Assembly (NCBI GenBank): GCA_002697475.1
Contig: NZVW01000093.1
Span: 1-12,726, forward strand
Length of the DNA: 12,726 nt
Origin: Aquimarina sp.
GTDB taxonomy: Bacteria; Bacteroidota; Bacteroidia; Flavobacteriales; Flavobacteriaceae
Reading direction: 5' to 3'
Notes under the pieces: model-generated
The model's input: the letters and a program-made list of their open reading frames with translations, nothing else
The model's database searches: none
Told to the model about the DNA's origin: nothing
Made by a program: the position numbers and the translations under genes
Part shown: one piece after another, positions 1 through 5,574 of the stretch
How the letters are laid out: every line of letters starts with the position of its first letter
How positions within the stretch are numbered: the first letter of the stretch is position 1

Positions 1-104
1 ACATAAGCGTTTTGGAAAGTCTGGAAAGTCCTGAAAAATATGTGGAGGTAAACAAGCAATTGGATCAGAAAATAGAAGCCATAAAAAAAGATTTAAAAAT
101 TTAA
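1..104 (+). CDS. 3' end of an unidentified gene (partial)
   Basis: An open frame enters from the left edge (first full codon at position 3) and stops at TAA 102-104. The 33 visible residues are charged and helical, rich in Lys and Glu with spaced Leu, Val and Ile (for example VNKQLDQKIEAIKKDLKI at the end), as expected of a C-terminal amphipathic helix or short coiled coil. I do not recognise the family from this fragment. It lies 38 bases before the ABC exporter start on the same strand with no terminator between them, so the two may share a transcript. Confidence 0.55.
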   Translation, partial: ISVLESLESPEKYVEVNKQLDQKIEAIKKDLKI

Positions 105-142
105 AAACAAGTTTGACTTTTTAGTCAGTGTTATAATTATTG

Positions 143-1972
143 ATGAATTACTTTAAACAGATTATACGTTACGCAATGCCATATAGAAAATATGGCATTT
201 TAAATATTGTATGTAATATTTTTTATGCGCTTTTTAGTGCACTTTCTTTTATTGCGTTGATTCCAGTTTTAAAAGTTTTATTTCAGACTAGTGAACAAAA
301 AGAATTTAAAGATCCTGTATATACGGGAATTATGAATTTAAAATCTTTTCTGACAGACAAGCTCAATTTTTTTATAGTTGAAACCATCAAGACTGAAGGC
401 AGATTAGCTGTTTTGACATATATGATTATTGGGATCATCTCCATATTTATGTTAAAAAATCTTTTTAACTACTTGGCGATGTATTTCATTACTTTTCTAA
501 GAAACGGTGTTTTAAGAGATCTAAGAAATTCATTATATGAGAAAATTGTAGAGCTTCCAATTCCCTATTTTTCTGAAAAACGTAAAGGAGACACTATAGC
601 GAGAATTACAAGTGATGTGTTAGAAATTCAGCATTCTTTTCTTTCAATTTTGGAGTTAATAATTAAAGAGCCACTTACAATCTTATTTACGCTTATTTTT
701 ATGGTCTTTTTAAGCCCTCAGTTGACCATATTCGTTTTTATATTTATTCCGGTTTCAGGTTTTTTGATTTCCTTAATCGGAAAAAAGTTAAAAAAGCATT
801 CTGATAAAGTACAAAAAGAACAAGGTATTTTTCTTTCTATTGTTGAAGAAACTCTTGGTGGATTAAAAGTTATTAAAGGATTTAACGCCGAAGCTATTTT
901 TGGGAAAAAGTTTAAAGATTCCACTGAACGCTTTTTCAAGTTTTCTAATGACTTGTTGAATAGGCAAAATCTGGCATCCCCCACAAGTGAATTTCTAGGT
1001 ATTTGTGTAATAGCAGTATTATTATGGTACGGAGGGCGTTTGGTTTTTGTTGATGGCACATTAGAAGCTGAAACATTTCTTGCCTATATAGGTTTAGCCT
1101 ATAATATACTTACTCCGGCTAAGGCAATCTCAAAAGCGAATTATGGTGTCAAACGAGGAAACTCTGCAGCCGAGCGTGTTTTAGAAATATTAAATACAGA
1201 ATCCCCTTTAAAAGATAAAGATCAGGCAATACGGAAAGAAAAATTTGAAGAAATCATAAGTATTGAAAATGTTTCCTTTAAGTATGAAGAAGAATATGTA
1301 CTCAATGATTTTAGCCTTCAGGTACCTAAAGGATCGTCCGTCGCTTTAGTCGGTCAATCAGGTAGTGGAAAATCAACAATAGCTAATCTAGTCACACGTT
1401 TTTATGACGTCAATGATGGAGCTATCAAAATAGATCATACCGATATCCGAGACATGACTAAGAATTCGCTTAGGGGGCTCATGGGGTTGGTTACTCAGGA
1501 CTCTATACTCTTTAACGATACAGTTAAGAACAATCTCTTGATAGGTAAAGAAGATGCCACAGAAGCAGAAATTATAGAAGCTTTAAAAGTAGCAAACGCC
1601 TGGGAGTTTGTAAAAGAGTTACCTAAAGGTATTGAAACAAACATAGGCGATAGCGGAAATAAACTTAGTGGTGGTCAGAAACAACGTTTATCTATTGCCA
1701 GAGCTGTCCTTAAGAACCCACCTATTATGATATTAGATGAGGCTACTTCTGCCTTAGATACAGAAAGTGAACGCCTGGTACAGTCTGCGCTGGAAAATAT
1801 GATGAAAAACAGAACAAGTATTGTCATAGCCCACAGGCTTTCCACCATTCAAAATTCTGATGCTATTGTCGTTATGCAAAAAGGTAGGATTGTAGAGCAA
1901 GGTACCCATGAGGAATTAATCGCTAAGAATGGAGCATATAAGAAACTAGTGAGTTTACAATCATTCGACTAA
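143..1972 (+). CDS. ABC exporter, fused membrane and ATPase domains (MsbA/lipid-exporter-like)
   Basis: A 609-residue half-transporter that should dimerise in the inner membrane and couple ATP hydrolysis to export of a lipid-like or hydrophobic substrate; the substrate cannot be read from sequence. Residues 1 to about 330 form the type 1 exporter membrane domain with several hydrophobic segments. The rest is the nucleotide-binding domain: Walker A GQSGSGKST from residue 404, Q-loop Gln452, signature LSGGQ at 508-512, Walker B IMILDE at 528-533 with Asp532 and catalytic Glu533, and H-loop His564. All catalytic motifs are intact and the length is normal for the family. I start at ATG 143 rather than the overlapping TTG at 140, because ATG is stronger and nothing is lost. 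The 3' end runs straight into the hairpin at 1983-2012, which can terminate it. Confidence 0.93.
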   Translation: MNYFKQIIRYAMPYRKYGILNIVCNIFYALFSALSFIALIPVLKVLFQTSEQKEFKDPVYTGIMNLKSFLTDKLNFFIVETIKTEGRLAVLTYMIIGIISIFMLKNLFNYLAMYFITFLRNGVLRDLRNSLYEKIVELPIPYFSEKRKGDTIARITSDVLEIQHSFLSILELIIKEPLTILFTLIFMVFLSPQLTIFVFIFIPVSGFLISLIGKKLKKHSDKVQKEQGIFLSIVEETLGGLKVIKGFNAEAIFGKKFKDSTERFFKFSNDLLNRQNLASPTSEFLGICVIAVLLWYGGRLVFVDGTLEAETFLAYIGLAYNILTPAKAISKANYGVKRGNSAAERVLEILNTESPLKDKDQAIRKEKFEEIISIENVSFKYEEEYVLNDFSLQVPKGSSVALVGQSGSGKSTIANLVTRFYDVNDGAIKIDHTDIRDMTKNSLRGLMGLVTQDSILFNDTVKNNLLIGKEDATEAEIIEALKVANAWEFVKELPKGIETNIGDSGNKLSGGQKQRLSIARAVLKNPPIMILDEATSALDTESERLVQSALENMMKNRTSIVIAHRLSTIQNSDAIVVMQKGRIVEQGTHEELIAKNGAYKKLVSLQSFD

Positions 1973-1982
1973 ACAATAAAAC

Positions 1983-2012
1983 AAAAAAGAGCGTTTTACA
2001 AACGCTCTTTTT
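1983..2012. terminator. Bidirectional terminator shared by the ABC exporter and small RNA copy 1
   Basis: An 8 bp stem GAGCGTTT / AAACGCTC (1989-1996 with 2000-2007) has a 3-base loop. It is flanked by six A on the left and five T on the right, so it works as an intrinsic terminator on either strand. It closes the exporter on the plus strand and small RNA copy 1 on the minus strand. Confidence 0.8.
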
Positions 2013-2114
2013 CTTCACACAAATCATCTTAATTTTTAGGGGCTTAACTAAAATTAAAACTCACTTTTAAAAAACTTTCACTTTGGGGGAAATGAAAGCA
2101 CTAACTCATTTTCA
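1983..2114 (-). ncRNA. Predicted small RNA, tandem copy 1
   Basis: Minus-strand transcript of about 130 nt. The start is inferred about 6 bases past the -7 box at 2120-2127 and the end lies in the hairpin at 1983-2012. From its 5' end it shows hairpin H1 (2098-2075), a CUUUCA/UGAAAG stem plus UUU/AAA with a bulged G and a CCCCC loop. Next is hairpin H2 (2057-2029), an AU-rich stem whose loop contains AAGCCC, then the terminator stem. H2's right arm carries two extra A compared with copies 2 and 3. No conserved open reading frame is present. I do not recognise it as a named RNA family; it is the most diverged of the three around the start site. Confidence 0.7.
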
Positions 2115-2119
2115 CTCTG

Positions 2120-2150
2120 TAAAGATACATTAAAATATCAAATCACCAAA
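2120..2150 (-). promoter_or_regulatory. Promoter of small RNA copy 1
   Basis: On the minus strand TTTG (2150-2147) is followed after exactly 19 bases by TATCTTTA (2127-2120), a good match to the Bacteroidota TTTG / TAnnTTTG promoter with the last base changed. Upstream lies a block (2151-2170) shared with the other copies, reading GACAAAATACA on the minus strand. Confidence 0.72.
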
Positions 2151-2255
2151 CAAAAAATGTATTTTGTCATAATAAATTTGTTTTTTAACGATATTAAATT
2201 AATTTACATTTATAATTGTAGTAATTAACTTACAAAGTTATGAATTTCTATAAAT

Positions 2256-2285
2256 AAAAAAGAGCGTTTTAAAAAACGCTCTTTT
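2256..2285 (-). terminator. Terminator of small RNA copy 2
   Basis: A 9 bp stem GAGCGTTTT / AAAACGCTC (2262-2270 with 2273-2281) has a 2-base spacer. On the minus strand it is followed by six T (complement of 2261-2256). On the plus strand only four T follow. Confidence 0.8.
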
Positions 2286-2386
2286 CCTTCACACAAATCA
2301 TCTTAATTTAGGGCTTACTCTAAAATTAAAACTCACTTTTAAAAAACTTTCACTTTGGGGGAAATGAAAGCACTAACTCATTTTCA
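2256..2386 (-). ncRNA. Predicted small RNA, tandem copy 2
   Basis: Same architecture as copy 1: start near 2386, H1 at 2370-2347 with loop CCCCC, H2 at 2329-2303 with a loop holding AAGCC, and a terminator at 2285-2256. One C is missing from the CCCC run at the 3' side of H2 relative to copies 1 and 3. The 49-base core is identical to the other copies. It is not embedded in any coding frame and nothing else occupies either strand here. Confidence 0.72.
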
Positions 2387-2391
2387 CGTTG

Positions 2392-2422
2392 TAAATGTAT
2401 AATAAAAAATTAAACACACAAA
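2392..2422 (-). promoter_or_regulatory. Promoter of small RNA copy 2
   Basis: Minus strand TTTG (2422-2419), 19 bases, TACATTTA (2399-2392). Spacing is identical to copies 1 and 3 while the spacer sequence has changed, as expected of a working promoter. The shared upstream block lies at 2423-2443. Confidence 0.75.
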
Positions 2423-2524
2423 CATAAAAGTGTATTTTATCGAAAAAAATAACACTTTTAACATTTCAATACCATTTTTTCATTAATTAAGTAAGAAAAA
2501 AGCTACATATAAATATTTGGACAT

Positions 2525-2550
2525 AAAAAAGAGCGCTTTCGCACTCTTTT
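2525..2550 (-). terminator. Terminator of small RNA copy 3
   Basis: Minus strand stem GAGTGC / GCGCTC (2546-2541 with 2536-2531) around a GAAA loop, followed by six T (complement of 2530-2525). The T.G pair is tolerated in RNA of this strand only. Confidence 0.75.
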
Positions 2551-2652
2551 CCTTCACACAAATCATCTTAATTTAGGGGCTTACTCTAAAATTAAAACTC
2601 ACTTTTAAAAAACTTTCACTTTGGGGGAAATGAAAGAACTAACTCATTTTCA
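2525..2652 (-). ncRNA. Predicted small RNA, tandem copy 3
   Basis: Same architecture as copies 1 and 2: start near 2652, H1 at 2636-2613 with loop CCCCC, H2 at 2595-2568 with AAGCCC in the loop, terminator at 2550-2525. The terminator sequence has diverged but still pairs: on the minus strand it forms GAGUGC-GAAA-GCGCUC with one G.U wobble and a GNRA-type loop. The plus strand would have a C.A mismatch at that position. This asymmetry supports the minus strand as the transcribed one. The copy points away from the sigma factor gene at 2881. Confidence 0.73.
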
Positions 2653-2657
2653 CGTTG

Positions 2658-2688
2658 TAAATGTACAAGAAAAAATTTAATACACAAA
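2658..2688 (-). promoter_or_regulatory. Promoter of small RNA copy 3
   Basis: Minus strand TTTG (2688-2685), 19 bases, TACATTTA (2665-2658). The conserved block upstream (2689-2709) reads TCGACAAAAAACACATTTTTG on the minus strand in two adjoining parts, TCGACAAAA and ACACATTTTTG. Confidence 0.75.
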
Positions 2689-2709
2689 CAAAAATGTGTT
2701 TTTTGTCGA

Positions 2710-2880
2710 AAAAATATGTAATTAAGTAATTATTAATTATTAATTCTTACAAAAAATGAATTTAAATTCCTACAAATATTTACAAAAGAAAAATTTTTGT
2801 TCTAATATTAAACCTTTCGGATTTAGCTTAGTCTAATTATCAAATAGCAACTCGTATCTTTATAATCAATAAATCAACAA
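2710..2880. other. AT-rich divergent intergenic spacer with a possible sigma-operon -7 element
   Basis: This stretch separates small RNA promoter 3 (leftward) from the sigma factor gene (rightward). It is very AT-rich and has no gene. The only promoter-like string is TATCTTTA at 2855-2862 on the plus strand, the same -7 form as small RNA copy 1. I see no clear TTTG at the right distance upstream, so a start near 2868 with a very short leader is only a possibility. Confidence 0.35.
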
Positions 2881-3426
2881 TTGAAACCATCAGAAGAGCA
2901 AATAGTAATTGACCTGAAATCTGGTAAGGATATAAATAATATGATGCGTAGTATAATCACGCTTTATAAAGAAAGGTTATACTGGCACATACGAAATATA
3001 GTAAAGAATCACGATGACACTGATGATATTTTACAAAATGTATTTATTAAGGTGTTTCAAAATATTTCAAAATTCAAAGGAGAAAGTAAATTGTATTCCT
3101 GGTTATACAGAATTGCCACGAATGAATCTATAACATTTTTAAATAAACAAGCTGCGAAAAAAGGAATTAGTAATGAAGAACTGAATACTATTTTGGTTTC
3201 AAATCTAAAAGCTGACGTTTATTATGATGGGGATGAAATGCAATATAAGTTACAATTAGCTATCGCATCCTTGCCTCAGAAACAACAACTGGTCTTTAAT
3301 ATGAAATACTTTCAAGATTTAAAATATAAGGAGATGTCAGAGATTTTAGAAACTAGTGAAGGAGCTTTAAAGGCTTCTTATCATCTTGCTGTAAAAAAAA
3401 TTGAGGATTTTATTAAATCGAATTAA
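2881..3426 (+). CDS. ECF-type RNA polymerase sigma factor
   Basis: A 181-residue group 4 (ECF) sigma-70 factor that would redirect RNA polymerase to a small regulon. Region 2 spans about residues 32-92 and includes HDDTDDILQNVFIKVF (core binding and -10 recognition) and SWLYRIATNES. Region 4, about 122-181, contains LPQKQQLVFNMKYF and the helix-turn-helix YKEMSEILETSEGALKASYH. There is no region 3, as usual for ECF factors. The start is TTG at 2881: an in-frame stop lies at 2863-2865 with no ATG after it. The next ATG (2941) would remove the first 20 residues, which resemble the usual N-terminal helix. It is followed after 31 bases by the membrane protein and forms an operon with the next two genes. 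Confidence 0.9.
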   Translation: MKPSEEQIVIDLKSGKDINNMMRSIITLYKERLYWHIRNIVKNHDDTDDILQNVFIKVFQNISKFKGESKLYSWLYRIATNESITFLNKQAAKKGISNEELNTILVSNLKADVYYDGDEMQYKLQLAIASLPQKQQLVFNMKYFQDLKYKEMSEILETSEGALKASYHLAVKKIEDFIKSN

Positions 3427-3457
3427 ACTATTATCAAATTATTGAGTCAAAATAATA

Positions 3458-3976
3458 ATGAAGGAGAATAACTTAAATAAAAACAATGATTTCAAAATTC
3501 CGGAGGGTTATTTTGATCATCTGGAAGACCGATTGATGGATAAGATAGAAAATGATCACTCTTTGAGTTTGAACAAAAATACTGGATTCAAATCTCCGGA
3601 TGGATATTTTGAATCCATAGAAGATAAAGTATTTGCTAAAATTAATGAGAGGAAAACCAAAACAAAAGTATTTTCGCTTTACAATAAGAAGACCCTCATA
3701 ACAATTTCTGCTATCGCAGCGTCTTTACTATTATTCTTTAGTATTCAAAGTATTAACCATAATAATGAACTCAATTTTAATGCTCTGGACCTCGCTGATA
3801 TAAATGCATATATTGAACAAGGAAATATAGACTTATCAGATACTGAACTGGTTAACCTAATCGGTGAAGAAATTGATTTTACTGAAAGTTTTGAGGATAA
3901 TCCTATTGATGATGAAGCCGTAATGGATTATCTTAACAACAATGATATTGAAAATGAAATTATATATTTTGATTAA
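3458..3976 (+). CDS. Single-pass membrane protein with duplicated PxGYF motif, likely anti-sigma or sigma partner
   Basis: A 172-residue protein. Residues 12-30 and 44-62 are two copies, 32 residues apart, of one motif: F-K-x-P-[ED]-G-Y-F, then two variable residues, E-D-[RK], ending K-I. A hydrophobic segment (about 79-97) predicts one membrane span with the repeats in the cytoplasm. The outer part (98-172) is very acidic (Asp, Glu, Asn). There is no visible zinc-binding anti-sigma motif (HxxxCxxC). Position directly after an ECF sigma gene and the cytoplasmic-repeat / single-span layout suggest that it holds or tunes the sigma factor; that role is inference. The similar motif in flavobacterial proteins of this cassette is recalled from general knowledge, not searched. 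Confidence 0.75.
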   Translation: MKENNLNKNNDFKIPEGYFDHLEDRLMDKIENDHSLSLNKNTGFKSPDGYFESIEDKVFAKINERKTKTKVFSLYNKKTLITISAIAASLLLFFSIQSINHNNELNFNALDLADINAYIEQGNIDLSDTELVNLIGEEIDFTESFEDNPIDDEAVMDYLNNNDIENEIIYFD

Positions 3977-3988
3977 AGCTAAAACATA

Positions 3989-4429
3989 ATGAGAACCTAC
4001 ATAGTCCTATTACTTTTACTTATCAGTTATAACATAAATGCTCAAAGGTCACCCAGAGAGCGTGTCAAGGCATTTAAAATTGCCTATATAACGGAACAAC
4101 TAGATCTTACTCCTCAAGAAGCTCAGAAGTTCTGGCCAATTTATAATGAGCACGAGGAAAACATGGAAAAAGTGAATAAACAGGAAAAAAACTTAATTCG
4201 TGATCTGAGACAGCAAAGTACTTCTCCGGACTTTACAGACAGTAAGGCTGGTGAGTATCTTAATGATTTTATTACTGTGGAGGAAAAGAAAGCTTCACTC
4301 AGAAAACAATTGATCGTTTCCCTTAAAAATATAATCCCTAATAAAAAGATATTGACATTAATTAAAGCTGAAGCTGATTTTCATAAAAGATTAGTACAAC
4401 AACTAAGGGAAAGAAGAAGAGGAAACTGA
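3989..4429 (+). CDS. Exported LTxxQ-type small protein (Spy/CpxP-like sensor family)
   Basis: A 146-residue protein with a clear signal peptide (RTYIVLLLLLISYNINA, likely cut before Gln19), so it acts in the periplasm. The mature part is almost all helix and highly charged. It carries LDLTPQEAQKFWPIYNEH (38-55), the LTxxQ motif of the Spy/CpxP-like group found as the third gene of many Bacteroidota ECF cassettes. The second LTxxQ copy seen in true Spy/CpxP is not evident. It begins 12 bases after the membrane protein gene, so the three are probably one operon. A role in sensing envelope stress or metal is plausible from the family but not shown here. The stop codon abuts that of the convergent gene. 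Confidence 0.8.
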   Translation: MRTYIVLLLLLISYNINAQRSPRERVKAFKIAYITEQLDLTPQEAQKFWPIYNEHEENMEKVNKQEKNLIRDLRQQSTSPDFTDSKAGEYLNDFITVEEKKASLRKQLIVSLKNIIPNKKILTLIKAEADFHKRLVQQLRERRRGN

Positions 4430-5500
4430 TTACATAAAAGTTAGTTTAGCTATCCTGTTTTTTCCTGCGGCAAAGGCTATGCTATCGTTAAGGAATCTAA
4501 TGGTGTAAAAGCTTTCATCGCTTATGGATTTCCATGTATCTCCTCCGTTATTAGAAAGTGATATACCTGTAAAACCTACTGCTACAATTTCTTTTCCCCT
4601 ACCCCCAGGAATAAACTGAACTGCACTCTTGTATCCATTATTTGCACCATTTGCTATATTACGCCAGTTTTGACCACCATCTACTGTTCTAACAACATTT
4701 TTAGTGTTTTCTTCAGGCTTAGTGTAATCCCCTCCATACGCTATTCCTATGTTTTCATTATAAAAATCTACAGCATAAGCTCCAGTAGTAGGACTTCCCT
4801 GAAGTATTGGTAATTCTTTACTACTCCAATTTTTTCCTCCATCATCAGAAATGTAAACTTTAGACACCATACCCCCGGACACAAACCATATTTTGTTCTT
4901 GCTATACGCTATATTTCCATTACTTGCTGCAAATGCAGCTTCCCCTTCCCCAACTTTTGGTAAATTACTACATCTCACCTTACTCCATGTGTTTCCTCCA
5001 TCCTTTGTACTAATTACAGACATACACGAATCCGTTGGATCTCCAATAGCTAAACCATTCTTGCTATCTATAAATGTAAGAGCATCGTAAAACACTTTCT
5101 CTCCTTCTTCTTTATAAACCAATTTAGGGAAAAGTGAATCCTTATGCATTTTATATAGAAGTCCAGGAGATTCAATACTCAATAAAAAATAATGACTTGT
5201 ATTTTGACTTACGGCTCTAAAATTTGGTCTTCTATTAGCATAACTGATAGTATCTTTAAATGTCTTAAAGTCTTTAAAACCTTTATCCCAGGTAATTTTT
5301 CCGAATTTCCCTTGTGATCCGGCATAAAAAAGACCTTCATTACTCACGGTTATTGCACGTATACTTATGGAATCAAGTAAAATATTCTCAATGGTAACTT
5401 TATTGAATTGATTTCTGGTCGCTTCCTTTACATTTTTGTCCTTTGTATTACAACCAACAACTATAGAAATGCCAAGTATATAAAGGTATAACTTATTCAT
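4430..5500 (-). CDS. Lipoprotein with Asp-box repeats (YCF48/BNR-like beta-propeller)
   Basis: A 356-residue predicted lipoprotein. The N-terminus MNKLYLYILGISIVVGC is a signal peptide with lipobox and lipidated Cys17. The body has four Asp-box-type motifs: STKDGGNTW (about 162-170), SDDGGKNW (about 217-224), TVDGGQNW (about 272-279) and SNNGGDTW (about 316-323). Each sits in a hydrophobic beta-rich repeat, the pattern of BNR or YCF48-like propellers often loosely annotated as oxidoreductase or photosystem II assembly-like. No catalytic residues of sialidases can be identified, so I assign only a fold. Its stop codon directly abuts that of the convergent LTxxQ gene, and its start lies 74 bases from the divergent methyltransferase. 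Confidence 0.82.
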   Translation of the reverse strand: MNKLYLYILGISIVVGCNTKDKNVKEATRNQFNKVTIENILLDSISIRAITVSNEGLFYAGSQGKFGKITWDKGFKDFKTFKDTISYANRRPNFRAVSQNTSHYFLLSIESPGLLYKMHKDSLFPKLVYKEEGEKVFYDALTFIDSKNGLAIGDPTDSCMSVISTKDGGNTWSKVRCSNLPKVGEGEAAFAASNGNIAYSKNKIWFVSGGMVSKVYISDDGGKNWSSKELPILQGSPTTGAYAVDFYNENIGIAYGGDYTKPEENTKNVVRTVDGGQNWRNIANGANNGYKSAVQFIPGGRGKEIVAVGFTGISLSNNGGDTWKSISDESFYTIRFLNDSIAFAAGKNRIAKLTFM

Positions 5501-5516
5501 GCATAGAAATTTGATC

Positions 5517-5524
5517 TAAAGATA
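5517..5524 (-). promoter_or_regulatory. Possible -7 element for the Asp-box lipoprotein
   Basis: TATCTTTA on the minus strand, 16 bases before the ATG. The nearest upstream TTTG is only 14 bases away, shorter than usual, so the call is weak. Confidence 0.35.
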
Positions 5525-5546
5525 ACAGTATTTCTATACAAAGGAT

Positions 5547-5554
5547 TACCTTTG
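5547..5554 (+). promoter_or_regulatory. Likely -7 promoter element for the methyltransferase-nuclease pair
   Basis: TACCTTTG matches the Bacteroidota TAnnTTTG consensus exactly, and a start near 5560 would give a leader of about 15 bases. No good TTTG lies about 19 bases upstream. It lies about 22 bases from the minus-strand -7 candidate, so the two promoters would overlap. Confidence 0.5.
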
Positions 5555-5574
5555 CACTCCTTTTAAGATAAAAT

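Larger units (their letters stand above)
1983..2709 (-). repeat. Tandem array of three copies of a promoter/small RNA/terminator unit
   Basis: Three copies of one unit begin near 1983, 2256 and 2525, a period of about 270 bases. A 49-base stretch is identical in all three (2050-2098, 2322-2370, 2588-2636). Copies 2 and 3 differ at only about two positions between the terminator stem and the -7 box. The spacers of about 80 bases between units (2171-2255 and 2444-2524) are AT-rich and do not align with each other. Conservation therefore tracks the promoter, transcribed body and terminator rather than the whole duplication, which suggests selection on a function. Confidence 0.9.

Noticed and set aside
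114..127. Small hairpin TGACT-TTTT-AGTCA before the ABC exporter
   Set aside because: Five AT-heavy pairs with no T-run after it; too weak for a terminator and no operator family recognised.
718..1059. A 113-codon minus-strand frame inside the ABC exporter, and a 65-codon plus-strand frame at 4893-5090 opposite the Asp-box lipoprotein
   Set aside because: Both overlap well-supported genes completely and have no recognisable domain or signal.
1467..1480. TTAGGGG in the ABC exporter coding region complementary to CCCCUAA of the small RNA
   Set aside because: Only seven contiguous pairs, deep in coding sequence, interrupted by an extra G; chance cannot be excluded.
2525..2566. Possible small peptide MICVKEKS... 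beginning near the 3' end of each small RNA
   Set aside because: After the first few codons the three copies diverge in sequence and length, and the frame runs into the terminator stem. It is not a conserved coding frame.
1983..2709. CRISPR array or mobile repeat (REP/MITE-like) explanation for the tandem units
   Set aside because: Units are too long and too few for CRISPR, with no cas genes. No terminal inverted repeats or target duplications were seen, and each unit has promoter and terminator in order.
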